64,000 nucleotides of DNA from Granulicella cerasi (GCF_025685575.1 NZ_JAGSYD010000001.1:933852-997851); one strand, 5' to 3'. Positions 34,728 through 44,105 are shown, numbered from the stretch's first letter. Translations and numbers: made by a program. Notes: generated by a model not told the origin, from the sequence alone.

Positions 34728-36353
34728 ATGAATCGTAGAAAGTTTCTCGGTGTTGTTCCCGGCGCTCTGGCCCTCCACACGTTGCCGGCGCCCTTGCTGT
34801 GGGCAGAGACGAAGACCGCGCGTGTCATGAGCGTGCGCGCAAATGGCGCGAAGGGAACCGGCACGGATTTAGATACCGACGCGTTGCAAAAGGCGATCGA
34901 TGAGTGCGCTGCGATGGGCGGTGGAATCGTGAGAGTCGAGGCCGGCACCTACTTGACCGGCCCTCTGCGGTTGCGCAGTCATGTCACATTGCAACTCGAT
35001 AAAGGCGCGACGATTCTCGGGCTACCAAGCGCTGGCAAGGACGCCAACGCACCCGGCAGCATGTCGCCGCTGATCTCGGCATATCGGGCGAACAACATTT
35101 CGATCGTCGGGCAAGGCACCATCAACGGCAATGGCAAAACATATTGGGTTCGCAGAACAGACCGCCATCCGGTAACGCCTGATCGCGAGTGGAGAGATGT
35201 CACGCAGTTCAACTACAACGCGCTCCCGCATCCGGGGCAGATGGTGAACCTCACCGATTGCAGGAACGTGCTCGTCTCTGGCGTGACGTTGACGCAGTCG
35301 ACGGCGTGGACGCTGCGACTCTTCCAGTGCGACGGCGTTAAGGTGCAGGGCATTACCATCGACAATCCGCGTTATGGCCTGAACACGGATGGGATAGATA
35401 TTCATTGCACCAGCAACGTGCTTGTGGAAGACTGCCACATCACGACGGGCGACGATGGTGTCTGCCTGAAGAGCGAAGGGCATCCGGAGGAGATTCGTCC
35501 GGTGCGCAACATCATTGTCCGTCGCTGCGTGATCGATACACCTTGCAACGCTTTAAAGATCGGCACCGGAACGCAGGGGTTGTTTGAAAATATCAGCTTC
35601 AGCGACTGCAACGTGTTCTCGCACTACCCCTACATTGGTGACCGCATGCTCGCGGCGGTGGCGTTGGAGATTGTCGATGGCGGCGCGATTCGCGGAGTTT
35701 CCGTCAAGAACATCACGGCCGACAAAGTGCGTTCGCCCATCTTCATTCGTCTTGGCAATCGCGGGACGGGGCAAACGAAGAAAGTGCCGGGGTCGGTGAA
35801 GGACGTGGTCATCGCGAATTTTAAGGCGACGAACGCCTCTGTGACGAGTTCGATCACTGGACTCGTCGGAACAAAGGTTGAAAATGTTCGGCTGGAAAAC
35901 ATCGATATCTCGACAGATGAAGCGGGCACGGCGGAGTGGGCGAGCCGTACGATTCCTGAGGCGGACCACGAGTATCCGGAGTCCACGGTCTTCGGCAGAC
36001 TGCCTGCATCGGGCTTCTATTGCCGACACGTGAAGGGCCTCGTGTTTGACAACGTCAGGGTAACGAGCCTCGTTCCGGACTTCCGTCCGACGCTGGTGTG
36101 TGATGACGTGAGCGAGTTGACGGTAAGCAAGCTCGACGTCTCCAAGCCGCAAGCAGAGGTGCCTGCCGTGGTGTTGACGGAGGTGCGCAGTGCAACGCTG
36201 AAGGACTGCATCGCACCGAAGGATTCGGACGTTTATCTACGCGTGACCGGAAGCGGTAGCTCCGGGATTGCGTTGCAGCACAGCGATATGCGCGGAGCGA
36301 AGAAGCCCGTTGACGCGGCCGCTGGAGTCGTTACTGTGCAAGCGCAGGCGTAG
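34728..36353 (+). CDS. Glycoside hydrolase family 28 polygalacturonase-like enzyme, Tat-exported
   Basis: About 541 residues. ATG at 34728 has AGGAGA at 34715-34720. The N-terminus NRRKFLGVVPGALALHTLPA is a twin-arginine signal almost identical in its core to that of the GH92 protein upstream. A pectate-lyase-like start motif (DTDALQKAIDECAAMGGGIV) leads to a right-handed beta-helix. GH28 catalytic Asp residues are visible: D221 in GLNTDGIDIHC, and D242-D243 in ITTGDDGVCLKSE; the downstream turn CNALKIGTGTQG occupies the usual basic-residue region, though the classic GHG is not obvious. The family hydrolyses alpha-1,4-galacturonan or rhamnogalacturonan; exo or endo action is not determined. 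Confidence 0.88.
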   Translation: MNRRKFLGVVPGALALHTLPAPLLWAETKTARVMSVRANGAKGTGTDLDTDALQKAIDECAAMGGGIVRVEAGTYLTGPLRLRSHVTLQLDKGATILGLPSAGKDANAPGSMSPLISAYRANNISIVGQGTINGNGKTYWVRRTDRHPVTPDREWRDVTQFNYNALPHPGQMVNLTDCRNVLVSGVTLTQSTAWTLRLFQCDGVKVQGITIDNPRYGLNTDGIDIHCTSNVLVEDCHITTGDDGVCLKSEGHPEEIRPVRNIIVRRCVIDTPCNALKIGTGTQGLFENISFSDCNVFSHYPYIGDRMLAAVALEIVDGGAIRGVSVKNITADKVRSPIFIRLGNRGTGQTKKVPGSVKDVVIANFKATNASVTSSITGLVGTKVENVRLENIDISTDEAGTAEWASRTIPEADHEYPESTVFGRLPASGFYCRHVKGLVFDNVRVTSLVPDFRPTLVCDDVSELTVSKLDVSKPQAEVPAVVLTEVRSATLKDCIAPKDSDVYLRVTGSGSSGIALQHSDMRGAKKPVDAAAGVVTVQAQA

Positions 36354-36386
36354 TCCCTGTGAATGGAGACACTGAGGAGCTGAAAT

Positions 36387-37907
36387 ATGAATTGGAAATG
36401 GATGCTGTGTGCATGGATGCTCGGAGCGTTGACGTGTGCGGCGGAGGTTCGACTGCCGCATGTGTTCTCCGACCATGCGGTGTTGCAACGGGAGATGCCG
36501 TTGCGCGTATGGGGATGGTCGCTGCCCGGCGAAGAGGTCAGCGTCAGCTTTCATGACCAGACCGTGAAGGCAACGGCTGATGATTCGGGCGAATGGGAAC
36601 TCTTCCTGAAGCCCGAGAAGGCCGGCGGCCCGTACGCCATGAAGGTCTCAGGGACATCGACCAGCAAGCCTGTGGTGGTGAACGATCTGCTTGTGGGCGA
36701 CGTGTGGGTGGCTTCGGGGCAATCGAATATGGAATTCCCCTTGAGGGGCTGGCCCGGTGCTCCCATGAAGGATTCCGCCAAGGAAATCGCGAGCGCAAGC
36801 CGGCCTCAGATTCGCTTGATGCATCTGAAGCGGGCCGCGACTGCGAGCGAACTCGCGGACACAGCGGCAATGTGGCAGGAGTGCACACCAGAAACGGCAC
36901 AGTCGTTTTCCGCCGTCGCCTACCTCTTCGGACGCGAACTCAACGATCAGGAGCATGTGCCGATTGGTTTGATTGACACGACATGGGGAGGCACTCCGGT
37001 ATCCTCATGGATCAGCACAGATGGCATCGCTGCGGGAAACCTTACCAGCACGTTGGCTGACGAAGCGACGGTAGTGCAGGCGCAGTCGCACGCAGATGCC
37101 GCTATCGCGAATCTCAATGCGCAGAACGCTCTGCTGAAGGCTGCGGGCAAACCGCAGTTGAAGATGCCGCGTGTGGGCGGCGATCATCAGGGCGCGTGGT
37201 TAGTCTCTTCGCTGTACAACGGTATGATTGCGCCGCTGACGCGCTATGGTATCAAGGGCGTGATCTGGTATCAGGGCGAGTCCGATGAGATTGCTCCGCG
37301 TGCGCGCAACTACTTCCGCGCGTTTCCGGCGTTGATTACTGACTGGCGTCACCAATGGGGTGAGGGTGATTTCCCGTTCCTCTACGTGCAGATCTCGAGC
37401 TATATGCGCCATCAAGAGATGTGGGGTGCCGTGCGTGATGCGCAGCGTCGAACACTTTCGTTGCGCGGGACGGGGCAGGCGGTTTCGCTCGATGTAGGTG
37501 AGTTCAACCAGATTCATCCGGCGGACAAGCAGTCCGTAGGGCACCGACTTGCTTTGCTGGCTCGAAGCGATGTCTACGGCGAAAATGTTGAGTCGCACTC
37601 GCCGGAGTTTCTGCGCGCGACGCCAGAGGGTTCGGCCATGCGCGTATGGCTTGCTCATGGCGAGGCGCTGAGCCACCGCACTGTTGGAGATCAGAAGGAT
37701 GTCGAGGTCGCGGCTGCGGATGGGAACTTCGCGGCTGCGGATGTGAAGATCGAGATGATCAATGGTCAGGCGACGTTGCTTGTCTCCTCACCGAAGGTGA
37801 CGCATCCGGTCTTTGTTCGCTACGCCTGGGGCGGCGCTGTCGGAGAGTACTTCTACAACAAGGCGGGACTTCCGCTCGGCACGTTTACGACCGCACCGCT
37901 GCAGTAA
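36387..37907 (+). CDS. Sialate O-acetylesterase-like SGNH esterase (SASA domain)
   Basis: 506 residues with a short signal peptide (WMLCAWMLGALTCAAE). GAGGAG lies seven bases upstream of ATG. After a jelly-roll N-terminal domain (RLPHVFSDHAVLQREMPLRV, WGWSLPGEEVSVSF) the SASA catalytic domain starts LLVGDVWVASGQSNMEFPL; the nucleophile is S113 in GQSNME. IGLIDTTWGGTPVSSW and KGVIWYQGESDE are further family blocks, the latter with the conserved Gly-Glu-Ser. In soil and gut bacteria these enzymes remove acetyl groups from xylan, pectin or sialic acid. Beside GH28 a pectin or acetylated galactan target is likely. 33 bp after GH28. Confidence 0.88.
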   Translation: MNWKWMLCAWMLGALTCAAEVRLPHVFSDHAVLQREMPLRVWGWSLPGEEVSVSFHDQTVKATADDSGEWELFLKPEKAGGPYAMKVSGTSTSKPVVVNDLLVGDVWVASGQSNMEFPLRGWPGAPMKDSAKEIASASRPQIRLMHLKRAATASELADTAAMWQECTPETAQSFSAVAYLFGRELNDQEHVPIGLIDTTWGGTPVSSWISTDGIAAGNLTSTLADEATVVQAQSHADAAIANLNAQNALLKAAGKPQLKMPRVGGDHQGAWLVSSLYNGMIAPLTRYGIKGVIWYQGESDEIAPRARNYFRAFPALITDWRHQWGEGDFPFLYVQISSYMRHQEMWGAVRDAQRRTLSLRGTGQAVSLDVGEFNQIHPADKQSVGHRLALLARSDVYGENVESHSPEFLRATPEGSAMRVWLAHGEALSHRTVGDQKDVEVAAADGNFAAADVKIEMINGQATLLVSSPKVTHPVFVRYAWGGAVGEYFYNKAGLPLGTFTTAPLQ

Positions 37908-37913
37908 TGTAAA

Positions 37914-37943
37914 TGGGCGAAGCGGCCGCGAGCGCTTCGCCCA
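37914..37943 (+). other. Strong intercistronic hairpin before GH27
   Basis: TGGGCGAAGCG (37914-37924) and CGCTTCGCCCA (37933-37943) form a perfect 11-bp stem with an 8-base loop in the 57-bp gap. The following bases (ACTCTTCG) are not a T-run. It could attenuate or protect parts of the operon transcript. Confidence 0.5.
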
Positions 37944-37964
37944 ACTCTTCGAGGAACGATCTTT

Positions 37965-39131
37965 ATGAAGTTTTGGTTTGCTCTCGTAGCTGCTGTATTG
38001 ACGGGCACTTTGGCACATTCGCAAAACATGCCAGCGCAAAGACCGCCGATGGGTTGGAATAGCTGGAACCACTTCGGTGGCAAGGTCACGGACGCAGACA
38101 TTCGTTCCGCTGCGGACGCGCTTGTAAGCACGGGAATGCGCGACGCTGGCTATGTGTATGTCAACGTCGATGACACGTGGCAAGGACAACGCGATGCGAA
38201 CGGAGTGATCCACCCCAACGAGCGCTTTCCTGACATGAAGGCGTTGGGAGACTACATTCACTCGAAGGGTCTCAAGTTCGGCATCTACTCTTCGCCTGGC
38301 CCGAAAACCTGTGCACGCTTTGAAGGCAGCATGGCGCATGAAGAGCAGGATGCGAAAACTTACGCTGCATGGGGCGTCGACTTTCTGAAGTACGACCTCT
38401 GCACCTTTCAAGACGTGATGAAAGCCGAGCCTGATCCTCTTTTGCGCAAGAAGCTGATGGTCGATGCCTATACCAAGATGGGCGCGGCGCTGCGTGCGAC
38501 AGGTCGTCCGATTCTCTATAGCCTTTGCCAATACGGCTTTGACGATGTGTGGGACTGGGGGCCGCAGGTGGGTGCGTCCATGTGGCGCACGACGGACGAC
38601 ATCAAGGACCGCTACGAGCGCATGTTCATCATCGGCAACAGCGAAGCGGAGCTTGCACGCTACGCTGCACCCGGGCATTGGAACGACCCTGACATGCTTG
38701 AGATCGGCAACGGCAAGATGACGGAAGAAGAGTACCGCACACACATGAGCTTGTGGGCGCTGCTGGCTGCGCCGCTACTTGCTGGCAATGACCTGACGAA
38801 GATGTCTCCGGCCGACCGCGAGATCCTGATGAACAAAGACGTCATCGCCATTGATCAGGATGCGCTGGGCAAGCAGGCTGTGCGCGTGTATCAGCGGGGT
38901 GAGTTCTCTGTGTGGACAAAGCAGTTGAGTGGCGGTCGTACTGCCGTCGGCCTCTTCAACAGCTCGTGGACCAACTTCGCGCCGGCGGTCGATCTGGGGA
39001 AGATCGCTGTGGAGCATGGCGGCCATATCCACGATGTATGGATGCATGAGGACCTGGGCGTCTCTCACGGAGAGCTTTCGCTCCCTGTGAAGAGCCACGG
39101 CGTACGGCTTCTCATCATCGATCCGCAGTAG
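37965..39131 (+). CDS. Glycoside hydrolase family 27 alpha-galactosidase
   Basis: 388 residues with signal peptide WFALVAAVLTGTLAHSQ. The GH27 barrel opens PPMGWNSWNHFGGKVTD and continues YVYVNVDDTWQGQRD, GLKFGIYSSPGPKTC and GVDFLKYDLC, where D144 is the predicted nucleophile. APGHWNDPDMLEIGNG contains the second conserved acidic motif. Length and motifs match secreted retaining alpha-galactosidases; alpha-N-acetylgalactosaminidase activity cannot be excluded. It is the last gene of the operon that starts at 19835; a 249-bp gap with its own promoter separates it from the second GH50-like gene. Confidence 0.93.
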   Translation: MKFWFALVAAVLTGTLAHSQNMPAQRPPMGWNSWNHFGGKVTDADIRSAADALVSTGMRDAGYVYVNVDDTWQGQRDANGVIHPNERFPDMKALGDYIHSKGLKFGIYSSPGPKTCARFEGSMAHEEQDAKTYAAWGVDFLKYDLCTFQDVMKAEPDPLLRKKLMVDAYTKMGAALRATGRPILYSLCQYGFDDVWDWGPQVGASMWRTTDDIKDRYERMFIIGNSEAELARYAAPGHWNDPDMLEIGNGKMTEEEYRTHMSLWALLAAPLLAGNDLTKMSPADREILMNKDVIAIDQDALGKQAVRVYQRGEFSVWTKQLSGGRTAVGLFNSSWTNFAPAVDLGKIAVEHGGHIHDVWMHEDLGVSHGELSLPVKSHGVRLLIIDPQ

Positions 39132-39179
39132 CTCTGTCCAAAGGAGCAGGACGGACAGCTCGTCTGTTGCGTCTGTCTC

Positions 39180-39288
39180 TTATCCCCTCACAAAAGCCAA
39201 GTGTTCGTAGTAGTTGAGCGTGTTATCTGTATCGGGCTGACTCTTATCTGCAAATCTATTGCCGCATCTCTCTCAAGGTGCCTATAAG
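39180..39288 (+). promoter_or_regulatory. Second copy of the regulon promoter, before the stand-alone GH50-like gene
   Basis: TTATC at 39180, 39223 and 39244 (spacings 43 and 21 bp). The last copy begins TTATCTGCAAATCTATTGCC; TTGCCG (39259-39264), an 18-bp spacer and TATAAG (39283-39288) follow. Distances equal those of the promoter at 19702-19746, and TCAAG follows the -10 at the same offset in both. The leader to the ATG at 39381 is about 85 bases. Confidence 0.65.
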
Positions 39289-39380
39289 GGGCGCGCTCAA
39301 GACGGTTGCGAAGCCTAGATCGCGAATCGGCAGTCTGCGTTTTCTACCGTGTGACTGTGAGAGCCTCTTTGAGGAGAGCC

Positions 39381-41804
39381 ATGAGAAAGTTCTTCAAACC
39401 GGTTTCGACGCTTCATCTTATCGGCATAAGTCTTGCCGTGCTGGCAGGCTGCCCAAGCCTTCTGGCCAACACGTTGCCTCAAGCAGTCAAGAGTGGCACC
39501 GTGCCCTTGGTCCATACGCGCGTTGCGTCTGTGAACACCATGATCGGTGCGGCCCCGTCCACGACGCCGATCACCACGGCGGAGCCTTCCACGCTCTTCG
39601 ACTCATTCGAAGCAACAGCTACGGACCCTTCGTACGCCACACTCACGGCGACAGCTACATCGAGTACGCAGTATGCAACACAAGGTACGCACTCGCTGCA
39701 GGTCGTGATGGCGGCGAATCAGCCTTATCCAACGCTGAAATGGACCTTCAGCACACCGAAGGACTGGTCGATGTATCCGGGGCTGGTGGTGGATATCTAC
39801 AATCCGCAGACAGTGCCGGTAACTTTTTACGGTCGCATCGACGACTCTTCGTCCTATACGCAGACGGACACGGTGACGTTGCTTCCGCAGGCGCTCACTT
39901 CGGTGTTGCTTCCGTTTTCCGAGCCGCTGCCCGCGAAGCTCAACCTGAAGACCGGCGCGCGGCTGCCGGGGTATGCTGTGATGGCTCTGGGTGGCGCCCC
40001 TGTGAACACCACCAGCGTTTCGGGCTTCCGCTTCTTCGTGAACACCACAAACGGTTCGGCGATCACGCTTTACTTCGACAACCTCCGCCTCGTGGACGGC
40101 TACGCCTCGATGAGCGGTGCGGCCAGCGCGGTCGCGTTGCTCTATCAAGGCATCGTGGACAAGTACGGACAGTTCACCAAGGAGACCTGGACGGGCAAGG
40201 TGTTGCAGGACTCGGACCTCAACGCGCCCGAGACGTTGCCGATGCCACCAAGCGATCGCGACATCTACGGCGGCGCGAACAACTACACCGGCTCCACAGC
40301 AACGGGCTACTTCCACACGACGAAGTTATCAAACGGCAACTGGTGGTTCGTCGATCCGCTTGGCAAGCTGTTCTTCTCCATCGGCATGGACACGATGGGC
40401 TCGCAGGCCTGGGGTGGCAGTACGCAGACTGCGCGTGTGCCTACCTACATCGGGCCGGAGTCTGGAACAGCCGGAGGCGTCGCAGGTCTGGATCGCACAG
40501 CGTGGTTCACGAGTCTGCCTACCTCCACCGATCCGTTGGCGATCTTCTATGGTCGCCAGTCCGGCGAAGGCTATTTCTGCGATGTCACGTCGCAACAGGA
40601 TTGCGCCTTCGACTTCTTCAGCGCCAATCTGCAGCGCAAGTATGGAAGCTCTTTCATCAGCCAATGGAATCTCTCCTCCGTGAATCGCCTCTACGCGTGG
40701 GGTTTCAATACGATGGGCGACTTCAGCGATCCTGTGATGGAGCGAACCATCGGATCGAGCGGCCAAAAGATTCCGTACACGATCAAAGTACTCATCAACC
40801 ACGCTGCGGACTACAACAACATCACAGTGCCGGTAACGGGTTTTGGCAGAGGAGGAGCGATGCCTGATCCGTGGGACTCCAACTTTGAGGCGGCAGTGGA
40901 GGCTGAGATGAACCTTACGCTTAATACGGACACGAATGACTCGCCGTCGCTGATCACGAATGATCCTTACATGCTCGGCTACTTTGTAGACAACGAGATG
41001 CCGTGGACGAATGCGCCGTATGCTTCGACTGCGGCTTCCGATGGATCGGATGATCTCAACTACTTTCCCCTCGTCTACGGCGTGATCGAGACAGCCAATG
41101 CGAACCAGCCAGCGAAGGTGGCGTTTGCAAACATCATGGGCGGGCAGTACACCACGATCGCCAACATGAACGCGGCGTGGGGTACCAGCTACACATCGTT
41201 CACCGATTTTCGCAACCACACCAACGTTCCTCCCATGACGCCGGCGATGCGTGCGGACTTCAGCAACTTTCTCCGTCGCTATGCCGAGAAGTACTACATC
41301 CTCGTCGCGCAGGCTGTTCATGCGGTGGACACGAACCATCTCTATCTCGGCTCGAAGTATAGTGTCTTCACGCCTGAAGTGGTGAAGGCCTGCAGCGAGT
41401 TCGCCGACGTCATCAGCTTTGACACGTATGCCTCGACGCTGACCGCGGCCAATTATCCAACCACGCTTTCGACAATGAACAAGCCGTCGATCGTCGCCGA
41501 GTATCACTTCGGCGCGCCCGATCGCGGTGGGTTCAACGGCGGGCTTGCGCCGGTGGCCACGCAGACGCAACGCGGCGTGGCCTATGACCAATATCTGCGC
41601 TCGGTGTACGCGAACCCGCTGTTCATCGGAGCGCAGTGGTATCAGTATCAGGACGAGATGATCACGGGCCGACAATCGGATGGTGAAAACTATCCCATCG
41701 GTTTCGTGACAATCACCGATAAGGTCTATTCGGAGTTGAGCAATGCAGCGCGCACGACGAATGGGTATGTTTACGACACGACAAACGGAGGCCGAGCACA
41801 TTAA
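39381..41804 (+). CDS. GH50-like (beta-agarase family) secreted glycoside hydrolase
   Basis: About 807 residues. ATG at 39381 has GAGGAG at 39371-39376. The signal region (LIGISLAVLAGCPSLLA) also has a lipobox-like LAGC, so lipid anchoring is possible. A CBM-like jelly-roll (TQGTHSLQVVMAANQPYPTL, LTLYFDNLRL-type strand seen as ITLYFDNLRLVDGY) precedes the GH-A barrel. GYFVDNEMPW gives E539 as likely acid/base and VAEYHFGAPDRGG gives E707 as likely nucleophile, 168 residues apart, close to the 170 in the fused paralogue. The end QWYQYQDEMITGRQSDGENY is shared. It is about the C-terminal half of the protein at 27688 without its propeller half. Specificity for agarose versus another beta-galactan is not shown. 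Confidence 0.78.
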   Translation: MRKFFKPVSTLHLIGISLAVLAGCPSLLANTLPQAVKSGTVPLVHTRVASVNTMIGAAPSTTPITTAEPSTLFDSFEATATDPSYATLTATATSSTQYATQGTHSLQVVMAANQPYPTLKWTFSTPKDWSMYPGLVVDIYNPQTVPVTFYGRIDDSSSYTQTDTVTLLPQALTSVLLPFSEPLPAKLNLKTGARLPGYAVMALGGAPVNTTSVSGFRFFVNTTNGSAITLYFDNLRLVDGYASMSGAASAVALLYQGIVDKYGQFTKETWTGKVLQDSDLNAPETLPMPPSDRDIYGGANNYTGSTATGYFHTTKLSNGNWWFVDPLGKLFFSIGMDTMGSQAWGGSTQTARVPTYIGPESGTAGGVAGLDRTAWFTSLPTSTDPLAIFYGRQSGEGYFCDVTSQQDCAFDFFSANLQRKYGSSFISQWNLSSVNRLYAWGFNTMGDFSDPVMERTIGSSGQKIPYTIKVLINHAADYNNITVPVTGFGRGGAMPDPWDSNFEAAVEAEMNLTLNTDTNDSPSLITNDPYMLGYFVDNEMPWTNAPYASTAASDGSDDLNYFPLVYGVIETANANQPAKVAFANIMGGQYTTIANMNAAWGTSYTSFTDFRNHTNVPPMTPAMRADFSNFLRRYAEKYYILVAQAVHAVDTNHLYLGSKYSVFTPEVVKACSEFADVISFDTYASTLTAANYPTTLSTMNKPSIVAEYHFGAPDRGGFNGGLAPVATQTQRGVAYDQYLRSVYANPLFIGAQWYQYQDEMITGRQSDGENYPIGFVTITDKVYSELSNAARTTNGYVYDTTNGGRAH

Positions 41805-41822
41805 CGGACGCGCCGGCTCGTT

Positions 41823-41856
41823 CGCGCGCTCCACGGATCATCTGTTGGAGCGCGCG
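41823..41856 (+). other. Intercistronic hairpin before GH36
   Basis: CGCGCGCTCCA (41823-41833) pairs perfectly with TGGAGCGCGCG (41846-41856) across a 12-base loop, in the 90-bp gap between GH50-like and GH36 genes. TAATTCTTCT follows, a weak T-rich tract, so partial termination is possible. Confidence 0.5.
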
Positions 41857-41894
41857 GTCGTAATTCTTCTACTCTCAACGAAAGTGATGTTGCT

Positions 41895-44105
41895 ATGAAC
41901 CTTGTTTGCCTGCGGGGTTTTGCCCTTGGATTGCTTGCCGCCGGCGTGTCGGCTGCGGTTGGTCAATCTGCCGCTGCGCGTATCAGTTACAACCCAGAGA
42001 GCCATGTCTTCCGTCTCTCCGGTGGAGACGCGGAGTATGCCTTCGGGGTCAACAGCAAAGGCGCGCTGCAGACCGTGTACTGGGGTGGTCGTCTCGCTGA
42101 GGCGGACTCCCTTCCGCAACCAAACCCAGTAGATCGTGCGTTTGAAATCGACGACACACCGCAGGAGTTTGCCGGCTGGGGTGGCGGATTGCTGGCAGAG
42201 TCCGCGTTAAAGATCACCTTCGCGGACGGCGACCGTGATCTTGTGCTGCGCTATCAATCTCACACGCTGCGCAAAGACGGTGTGGATGTGCTGCTACGGG
42301 ATCTCTCGCGCGAAGTGTACGTTACGCTGCACTACACGATCGATGCGGACACAGGCATCTTGGCGCGGAGCGCCACCGTAGAAAATCGCACGAAGGCTAC
42401 GTTTACTGTCGAACAGGCGTCCGCGGCGCAGTGGAACCTGCCCGCCTCTGCGGAGTATCAGCTTCGCTATCTCGCCGGCCGATGGGCTGGTGAAGATCAG
42501 TTGGAGAGCCGCAGCGTGACGCCCGGCTCCACCGTGTTGGAAAGCCGTCGCGGCACCACCGGGCACGAGTTTGCACCGTGGTTCGCACTCGCGCGCAACA
42601 GCGCCGTGACAGAGCGCGACGGCGAAGTGTGGTTCGGTAGCCTCGCGTGGAGCGGCTCGTGGCGCATCACGGTGGAGCAGGACCCGATGCAGCAGGTGCG
42701 TATCACCGGCGGCTATAACCCGTTTGATTTTGCATATCCACTCAAGCCGGGCGAACGCCTGGAGACTCCTATCTTTTATGGCGGCGTGACGCAGCATGGA
42801 TATGGCGACATGTCGCGGTTGGAGAGTCTCTACCAGCGCCGACATATCCTGCCGCACGGCCCGAACCCGAAGCCACGGCCCGTGTTGTATAACTCCTGGG
42901 AGGCGACGGAGTTTCGTGTTTCCGAAGCGAACCAGATGGCGCTGGCGGAGAAGGCTGCTGCGGTCGGTGTCGAGCGCTTCGTGATGGATGATGGCTGGTT
43001 CAGCACGCGCAAGAATGATCGCGCTGGACTCGGCGACTGGTGGGTCGACAAGCAGAAATTTCCGCAGGGACTCAAGCCGCTGATCGAAAAGGTACATGAT
43101 CTTGGCATGGACTTCGGGCTTTGGGTCGAGCCGGAGATGGTCAACGAGAACAGTGAGATCTATCGCCAGCATCCTGACTGGATCATTCACTTTGAAGGCC
43201 GTCCGAGCTCGCAAGCGAGACATCAGTTTGTGCTCAATCTCGCGTTGCCTGCCGTGCAGGAGCATCTGTTTCAGGTGCTCGATACTCTCGTGACGGACAA
43301 CGACATCGCGTTCCTTAAGTGGGACGCCAATCGCAACTGGTCGGAGCCCGGTTGGCCGCAAGCTCCTGTCGCCGAACAAAAGAAGCTTTACGTGGAGTAT
43401 GTGCGCGGCTACTACGCGTTGCTGCGCAAACTGCGCGAGAAGCATCCGAAGCTGGAGATCGAGTCCTGCTCCGGCGGCGGCGGGCGCGTGGACCTTGGAG
43501 TGATGGCGTTGACCGATGAGGTGTGGCCTTCCGACAACACCGACCCCTTCGACCGTCTACTGATCCAGGACGGCTTCAGCTACGCCTACACCACACAGGC
43601 GATGATGGCCTGGGTGACGGACTCGCCGAACTGGGTCAACCACCGCAGCACCTCGCTGGAGTACCGATTCCTGTCGTCGATGCAAGGCTCGCTGGGGCTG
43701 GGAGCAGACCTCACCAAGTGGAGCGCCGAGGATGTTGCGACCGCGCGACACATGATCACGGAGTACAAAAATATCCGCTCCACCGTGCAGCAGGGACGCC
43801 TCTATCGCCTGGTCTCGCCACGAAGCGGAAGCGATTTCTCGTCCACGGAGTATGTGAGCGGCGACGGCAAGCAGGCGGTCGTCTTCGCCTTTCTGCACTC
43901 GCAGCAGATGGGCTATCCGGCGCCGCAGAGCTTGCCTGAGGGACTTGATCCAGCGGCGTTCTATACGATTCGTATGATCTCCGGCAAGCTGACAAAGGGG
44001 ACACCAGCGCGCGCTTCCGGAGCTTTCTGGATGCAGGCAGGGCTGCACTTTGAGCTCAACGGAGATTACTCCGCTGCGGCGGCCGAACTATCGCGCGAGC
44101 CGTGA
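41895..44105 (+). CDS. Glycoside hydrolase family 36 alpha-galactosidase
   Basis: 736 residues, the usual length of GH36 alpha-galactosidases. Signal peptide GFALGLLAAGVSAAVGQ. An N-terminal beta-supersandwich precedes a barrel with VERFVMDDGWFSTRKNDRAG, LGMDFGLWVEPEMVN, and FLKWDANRNW, where D477 is the predicted nucleophile; EVWPSDNTDPFDR gives D547 as acid/base. IESCSGGGGRVDLG is the conserved substrate loop. GH36 members of this type release terminal alpha-galactose from raffinose-family sugars and galactomannan. With GH27 in the same region, two alpha-galactosidases from different families are available, one possibly for oligosaccharides and one for polymers. Converges on the regulator at 44250. 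Confidence 0.93.
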   Translation: MNLVCLRGFALGLLAAGVSAAVGQSAAARISYNPESHVFRLSGGDAEYAFGVNSKGALQTVYWGGRLAEADSLPQPNPVDRAFEIDDTPQEFAGWGGGLLAESALKITFADGDRDLVLRYQSHTLRKDGVDVLLRDLSREVYVTLHYTIDADTGILARSATVENRTKATFTVEQASAAQWNLPASAEYQLRYLAGRWAGEDQLESRSVTPGSTVLESRRGTTGHEFAPWFALARNSAVTERDGEVWFGSLAWSGSWRITVEQDPMQQVRITGGYNPFDFAYPLKPGERLETPIFYGGVTQHGYGDMSRLESLYQRRHILPHGPNPKPRPVLYNSWEATEFRVSEANQMALAEKAAAVGVERFVMDDGWFSTRKNDRAGLGDWWVDKQKFPQGLKPLIEKVHDLGMDFGLWVEPEMVNENSEIYRQHPDWIIHFEGRPSSQARHQFVLNLALPAVQEHLFQVLDTLVTDNDIAFLKWDANRNWSEPGWPQAPVAEQKKLYVEYVRGYYALLRKLREKHPKLEIESCSGGGGRVDLGVMALTDEVWPSDNTDPFDRLLIQDGFSYAYTTQAMMAWVTDSPNWVNHRSTSLEYRFLSSMQGSLGLGADLTKWSAEDVATARHMITEYKNIRSTVQQGRLYRLVSPRSGSDFSSTEYVSGDGKQAVVFAFLHSQQMGYPAPQSLPEGLDPAAFYTIRMISGKLTKGTPARASGAFWMQAGLHFELNGDYSAAAAELSREP

